DNA of 64,000 nt, from NCBI RefSeq assembly GCF_016860525.1, contig NZ_BNEA01000001.1, forward strand, positions 881,001 to 945,000, read 5' to 3'. The notes beneath the pieces were generated by a model. That model saw only the letters and a program-made list of their open reading frames with translations. It did no database searches and was not told the origin of the DNA. The stretch's first letter is position 1. Each line of letters opens with the position of its first letter. Below are positions 53,692-64,000 of the stretch, piece after piece. The position numbers and the translations under genes were made by a program. The DNA comes from Streptomyces rubradiris. GTDB lineage: Bacteria; Actinomycetota; Actinomycetes; Streptomycetales; Streptomycetaceae.

Positions 53692-54429
53692 TCACGGGAT
53701 TCGCACCCCGAGAGCGGTCTTCACCAGGGCCGCGTGCAGCTTCATGGTGAGGTCCGCCAGCTCCTTCGTACGGGCCTCGGCGTGCGCCCGGGTCTGCGGG
53801 TTGCGGTGGCGCTTGAGCGGGGCGACGATCTGGTCGACCAGGCCCGCCTCTCGGTCCGCGGCGGCCTTCATCACCCTGAGGTGGCGCGGCTCGATCCCGA
53901 ACCGGCCCAGTTCGGCGACCAGCGCGGCCACCGTGACGGCCTCGGCGTCGTACGCCCCGTCCTCCAGCGGAGCGATGAGCCCGTAGGACTCCCACTCCTT
54001 CAGCTCGCCCTCGTCGATGTCCGCCGCGGCCAGCAGCTCGGCCCTGCCCACCCTGGCCACCGTGGGGCCCTCCACGGCCGCGGCGGCGTCCTGCGCGGTG
54101 CGCTGGCGCCCGACCAGGGGCAGCGGGACGGCCTCGCCCCGCTCCATGGCGTCCAGGTGCTCCCGGATCACCTTGAGCGGCAGATAGTGGTCCCGCTGCA
54201 TCCGCAGGATGTGGCCGAGACGCTCGACGTCCCCGGCGCTGAACTTGCGGTACCCCGACGGGGTCCGCCGCGGCTCGACGAGCCCCTCCGACTCCAGGAA
54301 GCGGATCTTGGAGATGGTGACTTCGGGGAACTCGTCGCGCAGCACGTTCAGCACCGTGCCGATGCTCATCAGCCCACTGTCCCTGGCGGCGGTACCGCTT
54401 CCGGCACCGCCGCTCGGTGTTTGAAGCAT
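53692..54429 (-). CDS. MerR family regulator, FtsR-like (Rv1828-like)
   Basis: A 245-residue regulator. The helix-turn-helix is MSIGTVLNVLRDEFPEVTIS with RFLESEGLVEPRRTPSGYRK, followed by a helical region with VDQIVAPLKRHRNPQTRAH. Its corynebacterial homolog FtsR activates ftsZ, so a cell-division role is likely here, although not shown. ATG 54429 has GAGGGAAGG upstream. It follows the FHA gene and precedes the DUF151 gene in one transcription unit. Confidence 0.88.
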   Translation of the reverse strand: MLQTPSGGAGSGTAARDSGLMSIGTVLNVLRDEFPEVTISKIRFLESEGLVEPRRTPSGYRKFSAGDVERLGHILRMQRDHYLPLKVIREHLDAMERGEAVPLPLVGRQRTAQDAAAAVEGPTVARVGRAELLAAADIDEGELKEWESYGLIAPLEDGAYDAEAVTVAALVAELGRFGIEPRHLRVMKAAADREAGLVDQIVAPLKRHRNPQTRAHAEARTKELADLTMKLHAALVKTALGVRIP

Positions 54430-54473
54430 GGACCTTCCCTCTGGGGTTCCCCCGGACACCGTCCGGGGGCGGG

Positions 54474-55304
54474 TCAGTAGCCCTGCCGGCTCGCGTAGAA
54501 CACCAGCCGGTACTTGCCGATCTGCACCTCGTCACCGTTCGACAGGGCGACCTGGTCGATGCGCTCGCGGTTGACGTACGTGCCGTTCAGGCTGCCCACG
54601 TCGGCCACCGTGAAGGAGCCGTCCGGGGAGCGCCGGAACTCCACGTGCCGCCGGGAGACCGTCACGTCGTCCAGGAAGATGTCGCTCTGCGGGTGCCGGC
54701 CGGCCGTCGTCAGATCACCGTCCAGCAGGAAGCGGCTGCCCGAGTTCGGCCCCCGGCGCACGACGAGCAGCGCCGAGCCCGGCGGCAGCGCGTCCACCGC
54801 GGCCTGCGCCTCCGGGGAGAGCATCGGCAGCGGCGTCTGGCCGGTCGCCTCGGAGTCGTACGCCTCCAGCCCGGAGATCGAGATCGTGGACGTCGTCTCG
54901 GAGGCCCGCTCCGGCGTCAGCCCGGGACGCAGCGGCGCCCCGCAGTGGGAACAGAACCGCGCGTTCTCCGGATTGCGGTTACCGCACCTCGTACACACCA
55001 GGACCGACATCGACGGATCCTCCTGCCGCGGCTGCCCCGCCGGGGCATTGGACGCGTACGGGCCGGAGGCGAACCCTCCACCCGTACCTGAGGTTGACGG
55101 TTGCCCGAAACCTATGCCGCCGGACTGGGCAGGGTCAACTGACGCCGCGCCCTGACCTCCCTGAATGTCACCGCCCGGACCAGCGACCTGGTCCCGGAAC
55201 AGCGGGCGCTGGCCCTCCGCGTCAGGCTGTGCGCGATGGCGAGCGGTCGCGTTGTCGCTGCCCTCTCGCGCGCTCTTGCCGAACAACTTCGCAAACAACT
55301 TCAC
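54474..55304 (-). CDS. FHA domain protein, GarA-like (OdhI-like)
   Basis: A 276-residue protein with a long disordered N-terminal third, a zinc ribbon (C104-TR-C107 and C118-SH-C121), the motif ETTS (136-139) that Ser/Thr kinases phosphorylate in GarA/OdhI, and a C-terminal FHA domain (GRH 202-204, SRRH 217-220, NGTYVN 240-245). GarA/OdhI inhibits 2-oxoglutarate dehydrogenase when unphosphorylated. The N-terminal extension and zinc ribbon are larger than in Mycobacterium. The GTG start is at 55304. Confidence 0.9.
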   Translation of the reverse strand: MKLFAKLFGKSAREGSDNATARHRAQPDAEGQRPLFRDQVAGPGGDIQGGQGAASVDPAQSGGIGFGQPSTSGTGGGFASGPYASNAPAGQPRQEDPSMSVLVCTRCGNRNPENARFCSHCGAPLRPGLTPERASETTSTISISGLEAYDSEATGQTPLPMLSPEAQAAVDALPPGSALLVVRRGPNSGSRFLLDGDLTTAGRHPQSDIFLDDVTVSRRHVEFRRSPDGSFTVADVGSLNGTYVNRERIDQVALSNGDEVQIGKYRLVFYASRQGY

Positions 55305-55494
55305 GGGCGATTCCCCTTGACCGAAACAGACCCGCCCGTGGGGCAGGACGAACCCTGATTGCCTACACCGGCCGAGCCGGACATTCTCACAACGTCCGTA
55401 TCCACCAGACAGTTTCCACCACGCACCACCCCTTCGGTGCGCCGACCCCCCGCAACCTCATGCCCTTGCCCGACGGCACCCATGCACCGCCGGT

Positions 55495-56385
55495 TCACTG
55501 GGAGGACGACCGAGCGTAGTCAGGCCGCTCCGCCCGCCGCAAGGCGTCCACGACGATCTTGTCCGACCGTTCGACGGTCACCGTGGCCTGCTCTTTCTCC
55601 AGAGTCTGCACCACACCTCCAGGGATGTTCAGCGCCGGCTCCAAGTCCTGCGGCTTGCCGATGACCCTGAAACGATACGGCGCGTTGATCTTGTTCCCGT
55701 CGACGCTGACACTCCTGTCGGAGTCGGCGAAGTACGTTCCCGCGACCACCCGGACCCCGTTGACCTGGATCGCCTCCGCGCCGGCCGCGCGCAACTCCTG
55801 GATCGCGTCGAGCAGCATGTCCGCCTTGACCGTCCCCTTCGTGTCCTCGATCGTCATGGTGATGCCGGGACCCTGTGCCGCCACGGTGCCCGCCAGGATG
55901 CCGAGTTGCCTCGCCTTCTCGGCGGTCTGCCGGCGCGCCTCCGCCGCCTGGTCGGAGCTGCTCTGCAGTTCCTGACGCTGTTTTTCGAGTCCCTGCTTCT
56001 CGTCCTCAAGACGCTGAGTACGCGAATCCAGTTCATCGAGGATACGTACAAGATCTTCTTGACGTGCGCCGCGCAGCGCGCTGTCGGTGTCGCTGTTCGA
56101 CGCCACCTGCACGGCCAGGCCGAAGCCGAGGCCGAACAGCAGCACGGCGACGATGAGTTGCGCCCGGGTGAAACGCGGCGGCCACAGGCCCTTGACGAGC
56201 CGCTGCCGGCCCGTCAGTGGCTGCGGGGGCCGCTCCTCGGCCCCCGGGCCGGTTCCGGGCGCGGGCACCGGCACCTCGGCCGGCAGCTCCCTGCGCAGCC
56301 GGTTCCCCGGCCGGTCGTCCCGGTCGCCGTGGGCGTTCTGTCCGTCTCCGATGGTGCGCTCGTTCTGGTCGCTCATGGAGGTCAC
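55495..56385 (-). CDS. DUF881 family membrane protein (first copy)
   Basis: A 296-residue protein with one membrane segment (AQLIVAVLLFGLGFGLAVQV), a coiled coil (LDELDSRTQRLEDEKQGLEK) and a C-terminal DUF881 domain (LLDAIQELRAAGAEAIQVNG). The N-terminal 65 residues are charged and disordered. DUF881 proteins occur with the small basic protein and may act in envelope or division processes; the function is unknown. The GTG start at 56385 overlaps the small basic protein stop by 4 bp. Confidence 0.9.
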   Translation of the reverse strand: MTSMSDQNERTIGDGQNAHGDRDDRPGNRLRRELPAEVPVPAPGTGPGAEERPPQPLTGRQRLVKGLWPPRFTRAQLIVAVLLFGLGFGLAVQVASNSDTDSALRGARQEDLVRILDELDSRTQRLEDEKQGLEKQRQELQSSSDQAAEARRQTAEKARQLGILAGTVAAQGPGITMTIEDTKGTVKADMLLDAIQELRAAGAEAIQVNGVRVVAGTYFADSDRSVSVDGNKINAPYRFRVIGKPQDLEPALNIPGGVVQTLEKEQATVTVERSDKIVVDALRRAERPDYARSSSQ

Positions 56386-56714
56386 GCCCGGAACACGTGC
56401 CGGCGGATCGCCGCCGCGTTGGAGAAGATCCGGATGCCCAGGACGACCACCACGCCCGTGGACAGCTGCGCGCCCACGCCCAACTTGTCTCCCAGGAACA
56501 CGATGAGGGCGGCGACGACCACGTTCGACAGGAACGACACCACGAAGACCTTGTCGTCGAAGATGCCGTCCAGCATGGCCCGCAGACCGCCGAAGACGGC
56601 GTCCAGCGCGGCGACGACGGCGATCGGCAGATACGGCTCGACGACCGCCGGAACCTCGGGCCGGACCAACAGGCCGGCCACGACTCCCACGACGAGGCCC
56701 AGTACGGCGATCAC
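56382..56714 (-). CDS. sbp: Small basic protein (DUF1290)
   Basis: A 110-residue membrane protein with three hydrophobic segments (VLGLVVGVVAGLLVRPEVPA, LPIAVVAALDAVFGGLRA, FLSNVVVAALIVFLGDKLGV). It is the small basic protein found between two DUF881 genes in many Gram-positive bacteria, of unknown role. It overlaps both neighbours by 4 bp, so the three genes form a translationally coupled cassette. Confidence 0.9.
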   Translation of the reverse strand: MIAVLGLVVGVVAGLLVRPEVPAVVEPYLPIAVVAALDAVFGGLRAMLDGIFDDKVFVVSFLSNVVVAALIVFLGDKLGVGAQLSTGVVVVLGIRIFSNAAAIRRHVFRA

Positions 56715-57628
56715 GATGTGCCCTTCCCGGTCTTCTCGAGCTTCGGCTGTGCTGTACGTACGATCACACTGGGAGCGGCGGGCAACCGGACCTCGCCCTC
56801 CGTCGAAATGGTGGCGCGGATGCCGTAGTTCTCCTCCAGGGCATGCAGATACAGGCCGTCGGCGCTGTTCTGGAACCTGGTGCTCAACCTCTGCCCGTCC
56901 CCCACCGCCAGCACCGTGTACGGCGGCACCAGCGGCCTGTTGTCGACCAGTATCGCGTCACCCGCGGCCCTGATCGCGGACAGGGCGGTCAGCCGCTGCC
57001 CGTTGACGGAGACCGCCTCGGCCCCGGACGCCCACAGTCCGTTGACCACGCGCTGCATGTCCCGGTCCCGGACCCGGCCGGTATCGGAGAAGCCCGACGT
57101 CTCCCGGGGGTTGGCGCCGTCCCCGCCGCCGGCGGCCTCCTTGGCGTCGTTCACGACGAGTCTGACGCCGGGGCCGTGCACCGCGGTGGCGCCCGACAGC
57201 AGGCCCACCAGATCCGCCTCGGCGCTGCCGCCACTCGACTTCAGGGCCGCCCGCCGACGTGCGTCGACGTCGTCGCGCAGCTTGTCGACGGTGCTCTCCA
57301 GCCGGTCCGCGTCCGCGGTCTCGCTGTCGACGCGATCGATCAGCTCCTGGCGCTCCTTGGCCACCACGGGCGCCGACACCCGCGCCTGGGCCGCCCCCAC
57401 GGTCACCACCAGGGCCGCGAGGACCAGCCCCGCGGCCAGGCCCAGCTTGGCCCGCAGGGTCTTGGGCAGACCGCCCTCGCCCGCGGACTTCCGCCGGGCG
57501 GCGGCCTCGGCGTATCCGTCGTCGAGGCTGTGGTCCATGACGTTGGTGATCAACGACATGGAGGCGTCCGGGCGCTGCGGCCGCGCGGGGCTGCTCCGAA
57601 CGGGGGGTTGCTGCGGCATGCCGCACAT
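56711..57628 (-). CDS. DUF881 family membrane protein (second copy)
   Basis: About 305 residues with one membrane segment (AKLGLAAGLVLAALVVTVGA), a coiled coil (ERQELIDRVDSETADADRLE) and a DUF881 domain (VVNGLWASGAEAVSVNGQRL). Its architecture mirrors the first copy at 55495. ATG 57628 (or ATG 57619, MPQQPPVR) is used; there is no clear ribosome binding site, so it may be leaderless. It overlaps the sbp start by 4 bp. Confidence 0.87.
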   Translation of the reverse strand: MCGMPQQPPVRSSPARPQRPDASMSLITNVMDHSLDDGYAEAAARRKSAGEGGLPKTLRAKLGLAAGLVLAALVVTVGAAQARVSAPVVAKERQELIDRVDSETADADRLESTVDKLRDDVDARRRAALKSSGGSAEADLVGLLSGATAVHGPGVRLVVNDAKEAAGGGDGANPRETSGFSDTGRVRDRDMQRVVNGLWASGAEAVSVNGQRLTALSAIRAAGDAILVDNRPLVPPYTVLAVGDGQRLSTRFQNSADGLYLHALEENYGIRATISTEGEVRLPAAPSVIVRTAQPKLEKTGKGTS

Positions 57629-57792
57629 CGTCGCATGTCGCGAGCAGTACCTCCGAACGGCCCCACCGGCGTGCCGGACAGGCCCCCGTGGGGGACACTT
57701 GTCCGGCACGCGCGCGTGCGGGGGTTAACCGGTCCCGAGCCGTTCGCTTCCGCCCGGGGACGCCGTGCCGACGGCCCCGGGCGCGTGCGCGA

Positions 57793-60288
57793 TCACCGGC
57801 CGGCGCTGTCCACGACCGCCGACCACTCGTCCAGCAGGGCCTGCGCGGAGGCGTCGTCGGGGCCCTCCGCCCACAGGTGGGTGACCGCCTCGGCCGGGTC
57901 GGGCAGCACCATCACCCAGCGCCCGTCGGTCTCCACCACCCGCACACCGTCGGTCGTGTCCACGAAGCGATCCCCGGCGGCCTCGACCACACGCCGCATC
58001 ACCAGGCCCTTGACGGCCCACGGCGTCGCCAGATCCCGCTTGAGGACGTGCGCCCGCGGGATACGGGCGTCGATCTGGCTCAGCGTGAGCTGCGTGCGCG
58101 CCACCAGCCCGATGAGCCGTACGAAGGCCGCTGTGCCGTCGTACACGCCGCTGAACTCGGGGACGATGAACCCGCCCTTGCCGTCGCCGCCGAAGATGGT
58201 GCCCTCCTCGCGCCCGACGCGCGTGAGGTCGTCCGGCGACGTGGTGGTCCACTCGACCTGGGTGCCGTGGTAGGCGGCCACCTGCTCGGCGATGCGCGTC
58301 GTGGTGACCGGCAGCGCCACCCGCCCGCTGCGCCGCTCGGCGGCCACCAGGTCCAGCATCACCAGCAGCGCCCGGTCGTCCTCGATGATCCGGCCCTTCT
58401 CGTCCACGAGCGACAGCCGCTCGCCGACGGGGTCGAACCGCACACCGAACGCGGCACCCGAGGACGCCACTATCTCCCCGAGCCGCACCAGCCCCTTGCG
58501 CCGCATCTCGGCCGTCTCGGTGGGCCGGGTCTCGTCCAGACCGGGGTTGATGGTCAGCGAGTCCACTCCGAGCTTGCCGAGCAGGCTGGGCAGCACCAGC
58601 CCGGCACTGCCGTTGGAGGCGTCCACGACGACCTTGAGCCCCGACTCGGCTATCCCGGTCGTGTCGACGTTGCGCAGCAGCGACCCGGTGTACGAGTCGA
58701 AGACGCTCGCCGGGAAGTACAGGTCGCCGATCTCGCCCGGGAACGCCCGCCGGTACTCCTGGCGCGCGAACACCCGGTCGAGCTTGCGCTGGCCGCCCTG
58801 CGAGAGGTCCCCGCCCTGGCCGTCGAAGAACATGATGTCCACGGAGTCCGGGACACCGGGCGAGGTCCGGATCATGATGCCGCCGGCGCTGCCCCTCGCG
58901 GTCTGCTGCCGGGCCACGGGCAGCGGTACGTTCTCCAGGTCGCGTACGTCGATGGCGCTGGCCTGGAGCGCGGAGATCACCGCGCGCTTGAGCGCCCGGG
59001 CACCGCGGGAGTGGTCGCGGGCCGTGGTGACCGTCGAGCCCTTCTTCAGGGTCGTCGCATAGGCGCCGGCGAGCCGTACCGCCAGCTCCGGTGTGATCTC
59101 CACGTTCAGGATGCCGGAGACACCGCGGGCGCCGAACAGATGCGCCTGACCGCGTGACTCCCAGATCACCGAGGTGTTGACGAAGGCGCCGGCCTCGATG
59201 GTCTTGAACGGGTACACGCGGACGTTGCCCTGGACGATCGACTCCTCGCCGATCAGGCACTCGTCCCCGATGACCGCGCCGTCCTCGATCCGGGCGGCCC
59301 GCATGATGTCGGTGTTCTTGCCGACGACACAGCCACGCAGGTTGCTGTGCTGCCCCACGTAGACGTTGTCATGGACGACGGCCTTGTGCAGGAAGGCCCC
59401 GCTCTTGACGACGACGTTGGAGCCGACGACGGTGTGCTCGCGGATCTCCGCGCCGGCCTCGACCTTCGCGTAGTCGCCGATGTACAGCGGTCCGCGCAGT
59501 ACGGCGTCGGGGTGCACATCGGCGCCCTCGGCCACCCACACGCCGGGCGAGATCTCGAAGCCGTCGATGTCGACGTCGACCTTGCCCTCAAGGACGTCGG
59601 CCTGGGCCTTCACATAGCTCTCGTGCGTGCCGACGTCCTCCCAGTAGCCCTCGGCGACGTAGCCGTAGATCGGCTTGCCTTCCTTCATGAGCTGCGGGAA
59701 GACGTCGCCGGACCAGTCGACGGGTACGTCGGGCTCGACGTAGTTGAAGACCTCGGGCTCCATGACGTAGATGCCCGTGTTGACGGTGTCGGAGAAGACC
59801 TGTCCCCAGGTCGGCTTCTCCAGGAAGCGCTCGACCTTGCCTTCCTCGTCGACGATGGTGATGCCGAACTCCAGCGGGTTGGGCACGCGGGTCAGACAGA
59901 CCGTGACGAGCGCGCCCTTCTCCTTGTGGAAGTTGATCAGTTCGGTGAGGTCGAAGTCGGTCAGGGCATCGCCGGAGATGACCAGGAAGGCATCGTCCTT
60001 CAACGCCTCCTCGGCGTTCTTGACGCTTCCGGCGGTACCGAGTGGCTTCTCCTCATTGGCATACGTGAGCTCCATCCCGAGCTCTTCGCCGTCACCGAAG
60101 TAGTTCTTCACGAGCGATGCCAGGAACTGCACGGTGACGACGGTCTCGGTGAGCCCGTGCCTTTTGAGCAGCCGTAGCACATGCTCCATGATCGGGCGGT
60201 TCGCCACGGGCAGGAGCGGCTTGGGCATGCTAGAGGTCATGGGGCGCAGGCGTGTGCCTTCGCCCCCGGCCATCACGACGGCCTTCAT
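57793..60288 (-). CDS. Nucleotidyltransferase-phosphohexomutase fusion (mannose-1-P guanylyltransferase type)
   Basis: An 831-residue protein. The N-terminal domain is a sugar-phosphate nucleotidyltransferase ([39 protein letters not shown]) followed by a left-handed beta helix ([20 protein letters not shown]). The C-terminal half resembles phosphomannomutase but lacks its catalytic serine motif (TASHNP is replaced by RTSPGVPDS) and the metal loop DGDADR (here DPVGERL). The fused form is common in Streptomyces, annotated as mannose-1-phosphate guanyltransferase. GGAGGAGG lies upstream of ATG 60288. Confidence 0.87.
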   Translation of the reverse strand: MKAVVMAGGEGTRLRPMTSSMPKPLLPVANRPIMEHVLRLLKRHGLTETVVTVQFLASLVKNYFGDGEELGMELTYANEEKPLGTAGSVKNAEEALKDDAFLVISGDALTDFDLTELINFHKEKGALVTVCLTRVPNPLEFGITIVDEEGKVERFLEKPTWGQVFSDTVNTGIYVMEPEVFNYVEPDVPVDWSGDVFPQLMKEGKPIYGYVAEGYWEDVGTHESYVKAQADVLEGKVDVDIDGFEISPGVWVAEGADVHPDAVLRGPLYIGDYAKVEAGAEIREHTVVGSNVVVKSGAFLHKAVVHDNVYVGQHSNLRGCVVGKNTDIMRAARIEDGAVIGDECLIGEESIVQGNVRVYPFKTIEAGAFVNTSVIWESRGQAHLFGARGVSGILNVEITPELAVRLAGAYATTLKKGSTVTTARDHSRGARALKRAVISALQASAIDVRDLENVPLPVARQQTARGSAGGIMIRTSPGVPDSVDIMFFDGQGGDLSQGGQRKLDRVFARQEYRRAFPGEIGDLYFPASVFDSYTGSLLRNVDTTGIAESGLKVVVDASNGSAGLVLPSLLGKLGVDSLTINPGLDETRPTETAEMRRKGLVRLGEIVASSGAAFGVRFDPVGERLSLVDEKGRIIEDDRALLVMLDLVAAERRSGRVALPVTTTRIAEQVAAYHGTQVEWTTTSPDDLTRVGREEGTIFGGDGKGGFIVPEFSGVYDGTAAFVRLIGLVARTQLTLSQIDARIPRAHVLKRDLATPWAVKGLVMRRVVEAAGDRFVDTTDGVRVVETDGRWVMVLPDPAEAVTHLWAEGPDDASAQALLDEWSAVVDSAGR

Positions 60289-60341
60289 GTCGGAAGCGTC
60301 CTCCTCCAAGAGACGACGGTCTAGCCGACTTCACCCGTCCA

Positions 60342-60395
60342 GATTGTCCCGCACTTTTACACCGCGGGCCATCGAGGCGTTGTGTCTGGACAATC
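60342..60395. promoter_or_regulatory. Inverted repeat in the promoter of the nucleotidyltransferase
   Basis: GATTGTCC (60342-60349) and GGACAATC (60388-60395) form an 8-bp inverted repeat with a 38-bp spacer, upstream of the fused gene. It may be two sites of one regulator or part of a promoter. Confidence 0.3.
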
Positions 60396-60402
60396 GCCGA
60401 GC

Positions 60403-61050
60403 TCAATCGGCCATGGTGTCCGCTCGAACCAATCGGCGGACCTGTACCACGTAGAGCACTCCTGCCCACCAATACAGGGTTGTACCCCATCCGGCGAACG
60501 CCCATCCGAAAATAGCGGCGAGTGACGAGATCCAACCACTTCCGTCACTGAGGAGCAGGAGCGGGAAGGCGTACATCAAGTTGAACGTAGCGGCCTTCCC
60601 GAGGAAGTTCACCTGGGGCGGCGGATACCCGTGCCGGCGAAGGATGCCCACCATGACCAGCAGAACCAGTTCACGCGCGAGCAAGAGCGCGGTCAGCCAG
60701 ATCGGCAGGATCTCCCGCCACGTGAGCCCCAGGAGCGTGGAAAGCACGTAGAGGCGGTCGGCGGCGGGGTCGAGGAGCCGGCCGAGGCTGCTGATCTGAT
60801 TCCAGCGCCGGGCGAGCTTTCCGTCGAGATAGTCGCTGACCCCGCTGAACGCCAGCACGAGGAGGGCCCAGCCATCGCTCTTCGGGCCGCCGAACTCCGG
60901 CCTGAGGATCAACCACAGGAACAGGGGTACGCCGACGAGCCGCGCCATGCTGAGGATGTTGGGGATGGTGAGGACCCGGTCCGTTTGGACACGGGTCTCC
61001 TGGACCTCCACCCGGGGGCCTCCTGTGCGAAACGAGCCAATGATGCTCAC
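60403..61050 (-). CDS. CDP-alcohol phosphatidyltransferase family protein
   Basis: A 215-residue membrane enzyme. The family motif D-x2-D-G-x2-A-R-x8-G-x3-D-x3-D is present as DYLDGKLARRWNQISSLGRL with LDPAADRLY. About six membrane segments follow. It makes a phospholipid such as phosphatidylglycerol phosphate (PgsA) or phosphatidylinositol phosphate; in Mycobacterium tuberculosis the same spot (Rv1822) holds PgsA2. The GTG start at 61050 has a GAGG site and lies 16 bp beyond the rRNA terminator, so it reads away from the rRNA operon. Confidence 0.9.
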   Translation of the reverse strand: MSIIGSFRTGGPRVEVQETRVQTDRVLTIPNILSMARLVGVPLFLWLILRPEFGGPKSDGWALLVLAFSGVSDYLDGKLARRWNQISSLGRLLDPAADRLYVLSTLLGLTWREILPIWLTALLLARELVLLVMVGILRRHGYPPPQVNFLGKAATFNLMYAFPLLLLSDGSGWISSLAAIFGWAFAGWGTTLYWWAGVLYVVQVRRLVRADTMAD

Positions 61051-61065
61051 TGACTTTACCTCAAC

Positions 61066-61110
61066 GCAAAAAAGCTCCGGCTCCTGGGCAGTGCCCAAGA
61101 GCCGGAGCTT
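61066..61110 (-). terminator. Terminator of the rRNA operon
   Basis: AAGCTCCGGCTC (61072-61083) and GAGCCGGAGCTT (61099-61110) form a perfect stem; on the minus strand it is followed by a run of T residues, giving a classical intrinsic terminator just after 5S rRNA. Confidence 0.95.
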
Positions 61111-61117
61111 CAAAAGG

Positions 61118-61237
61118 AGTTCGGCGGCGTCCTACTCTCCCACAGGGTCCCCCCTGCAGTACCATCGGCGCTGTGAGGCTTAGCTTCCGGGTTCGGAATG
61201 TAACCGGGCGTTTCCCTCACGCTATGACCACCGAAAC
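61118..61237 (-). rRNA. rrf: 5S ribosomal RNA
   Basis: A 120-nt gene on the minus strand. It begins GTTTCGGTGGTCATAGCGTG and contains CCCGGTTACATTCCGAACCC and the 3' part GGGAGAGTAGGACGCCGCC, all conserved in actinobacterial 5S rRNA. It sits 67 bp after the 3' end of 23S rRNA and is followed by a terminator. Confidence 0.97.
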
Positions 61238-61304
61238 ACTATGAAACAAACAACAACCGAAGGCTGTTCGTGGTTTCAGAACCAACACAGTGGACGCGAG
61301 CAAC

Positions 61305-64000
<2,696 letters not shown>

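Overview
The window is about 64 kb of chromosome from a Streptomyces species or a close relative. The GC content is very high with strong third-position GC bias, and GTG starts and 4-bp ATGA/GTGA gene overlaps are frequent. The right end carries a gene block known from actinobacterial chromosomes (gcvP, dinB, MerR, DUF151, FtsR-like MerR, GarA-like FHA protein, DUF881, small basic protein, DUF881, NDP-sugar pyrophosphorylase/phosphohexomutase fusion, CDP-alcohol phosphotransferase) next to an rRNA operon. All product names come from reading motifs; no database search was possible.

Left part (1-11.6 kb): a DUF4291 fragment, a SnoaL-like protein, apolipoprotein N-acyltransferase (lnt), a flavin monooxygenase plus Gfo/Idh/MocA oxidoreductase operon opposite a TetR regulator with two operator-like palindromes between them, a helical-repeat protein, uracil-DNA glycosylase (ung), an orphan solute-binding lipoprotein, a two-gene SDR/FabG operon, and a HipA-like kinase translationally coupled to a DUF3037 protein.

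Accessory region (11.6-20.5 kb): decayed DNA (an IS5-type transposase relic and a fragment matching the start of the HipA-like gene) surrounds a CGNR zinc-finger regulator and an MBL-fold hydrolase. Next comes the most interesting locus: a leftward operon with an MFS exporter, two divergent Dit1/PvcA (isonitrile synthase) family proteins in tandem and a class I aminotransferase. Its promoter region holds a near-perfect match to the cello-oligosaccharide repressor (CebR) operator. This looks like a small, possibly undescribed natural-product pathway.

Middle (20.5-43 kb): many one- and two-gene units, including a Rieske lipoprotein, an isochorismatase-fold protein lacking the usual catalytic residues, F420/FMN split-barrel proteins, LysR, MocR and PadR regulators, three EamA exporters (one behind a candidate leader-peptide attenuator), a Clp-N protein, SRPBCC, SAM methyltransferase, DUF6193, GNAT, PhzF, CPBP protease, a glutamate-cysteine ligase-like enzyme, DUF5999 and an APC permease. 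In three places the 3' end of a gene is repeated just downstream of its stop codon.

Right part (42.7-64 kb): a complete molybdate module (HTH-Mop sensor, modA, modB, modC, di-Mop protein), glycine decarboxylase gcvP behind a tandem glycine riboswitch, a PRC-barrel protein, DNA polymerase IV with a long repetitive tail, the conserved GarA/FtsR/DUF881 block, and finally the 5S gene and most of the 23S gene of a leftward rRNA operon that ends at a strong terminator.
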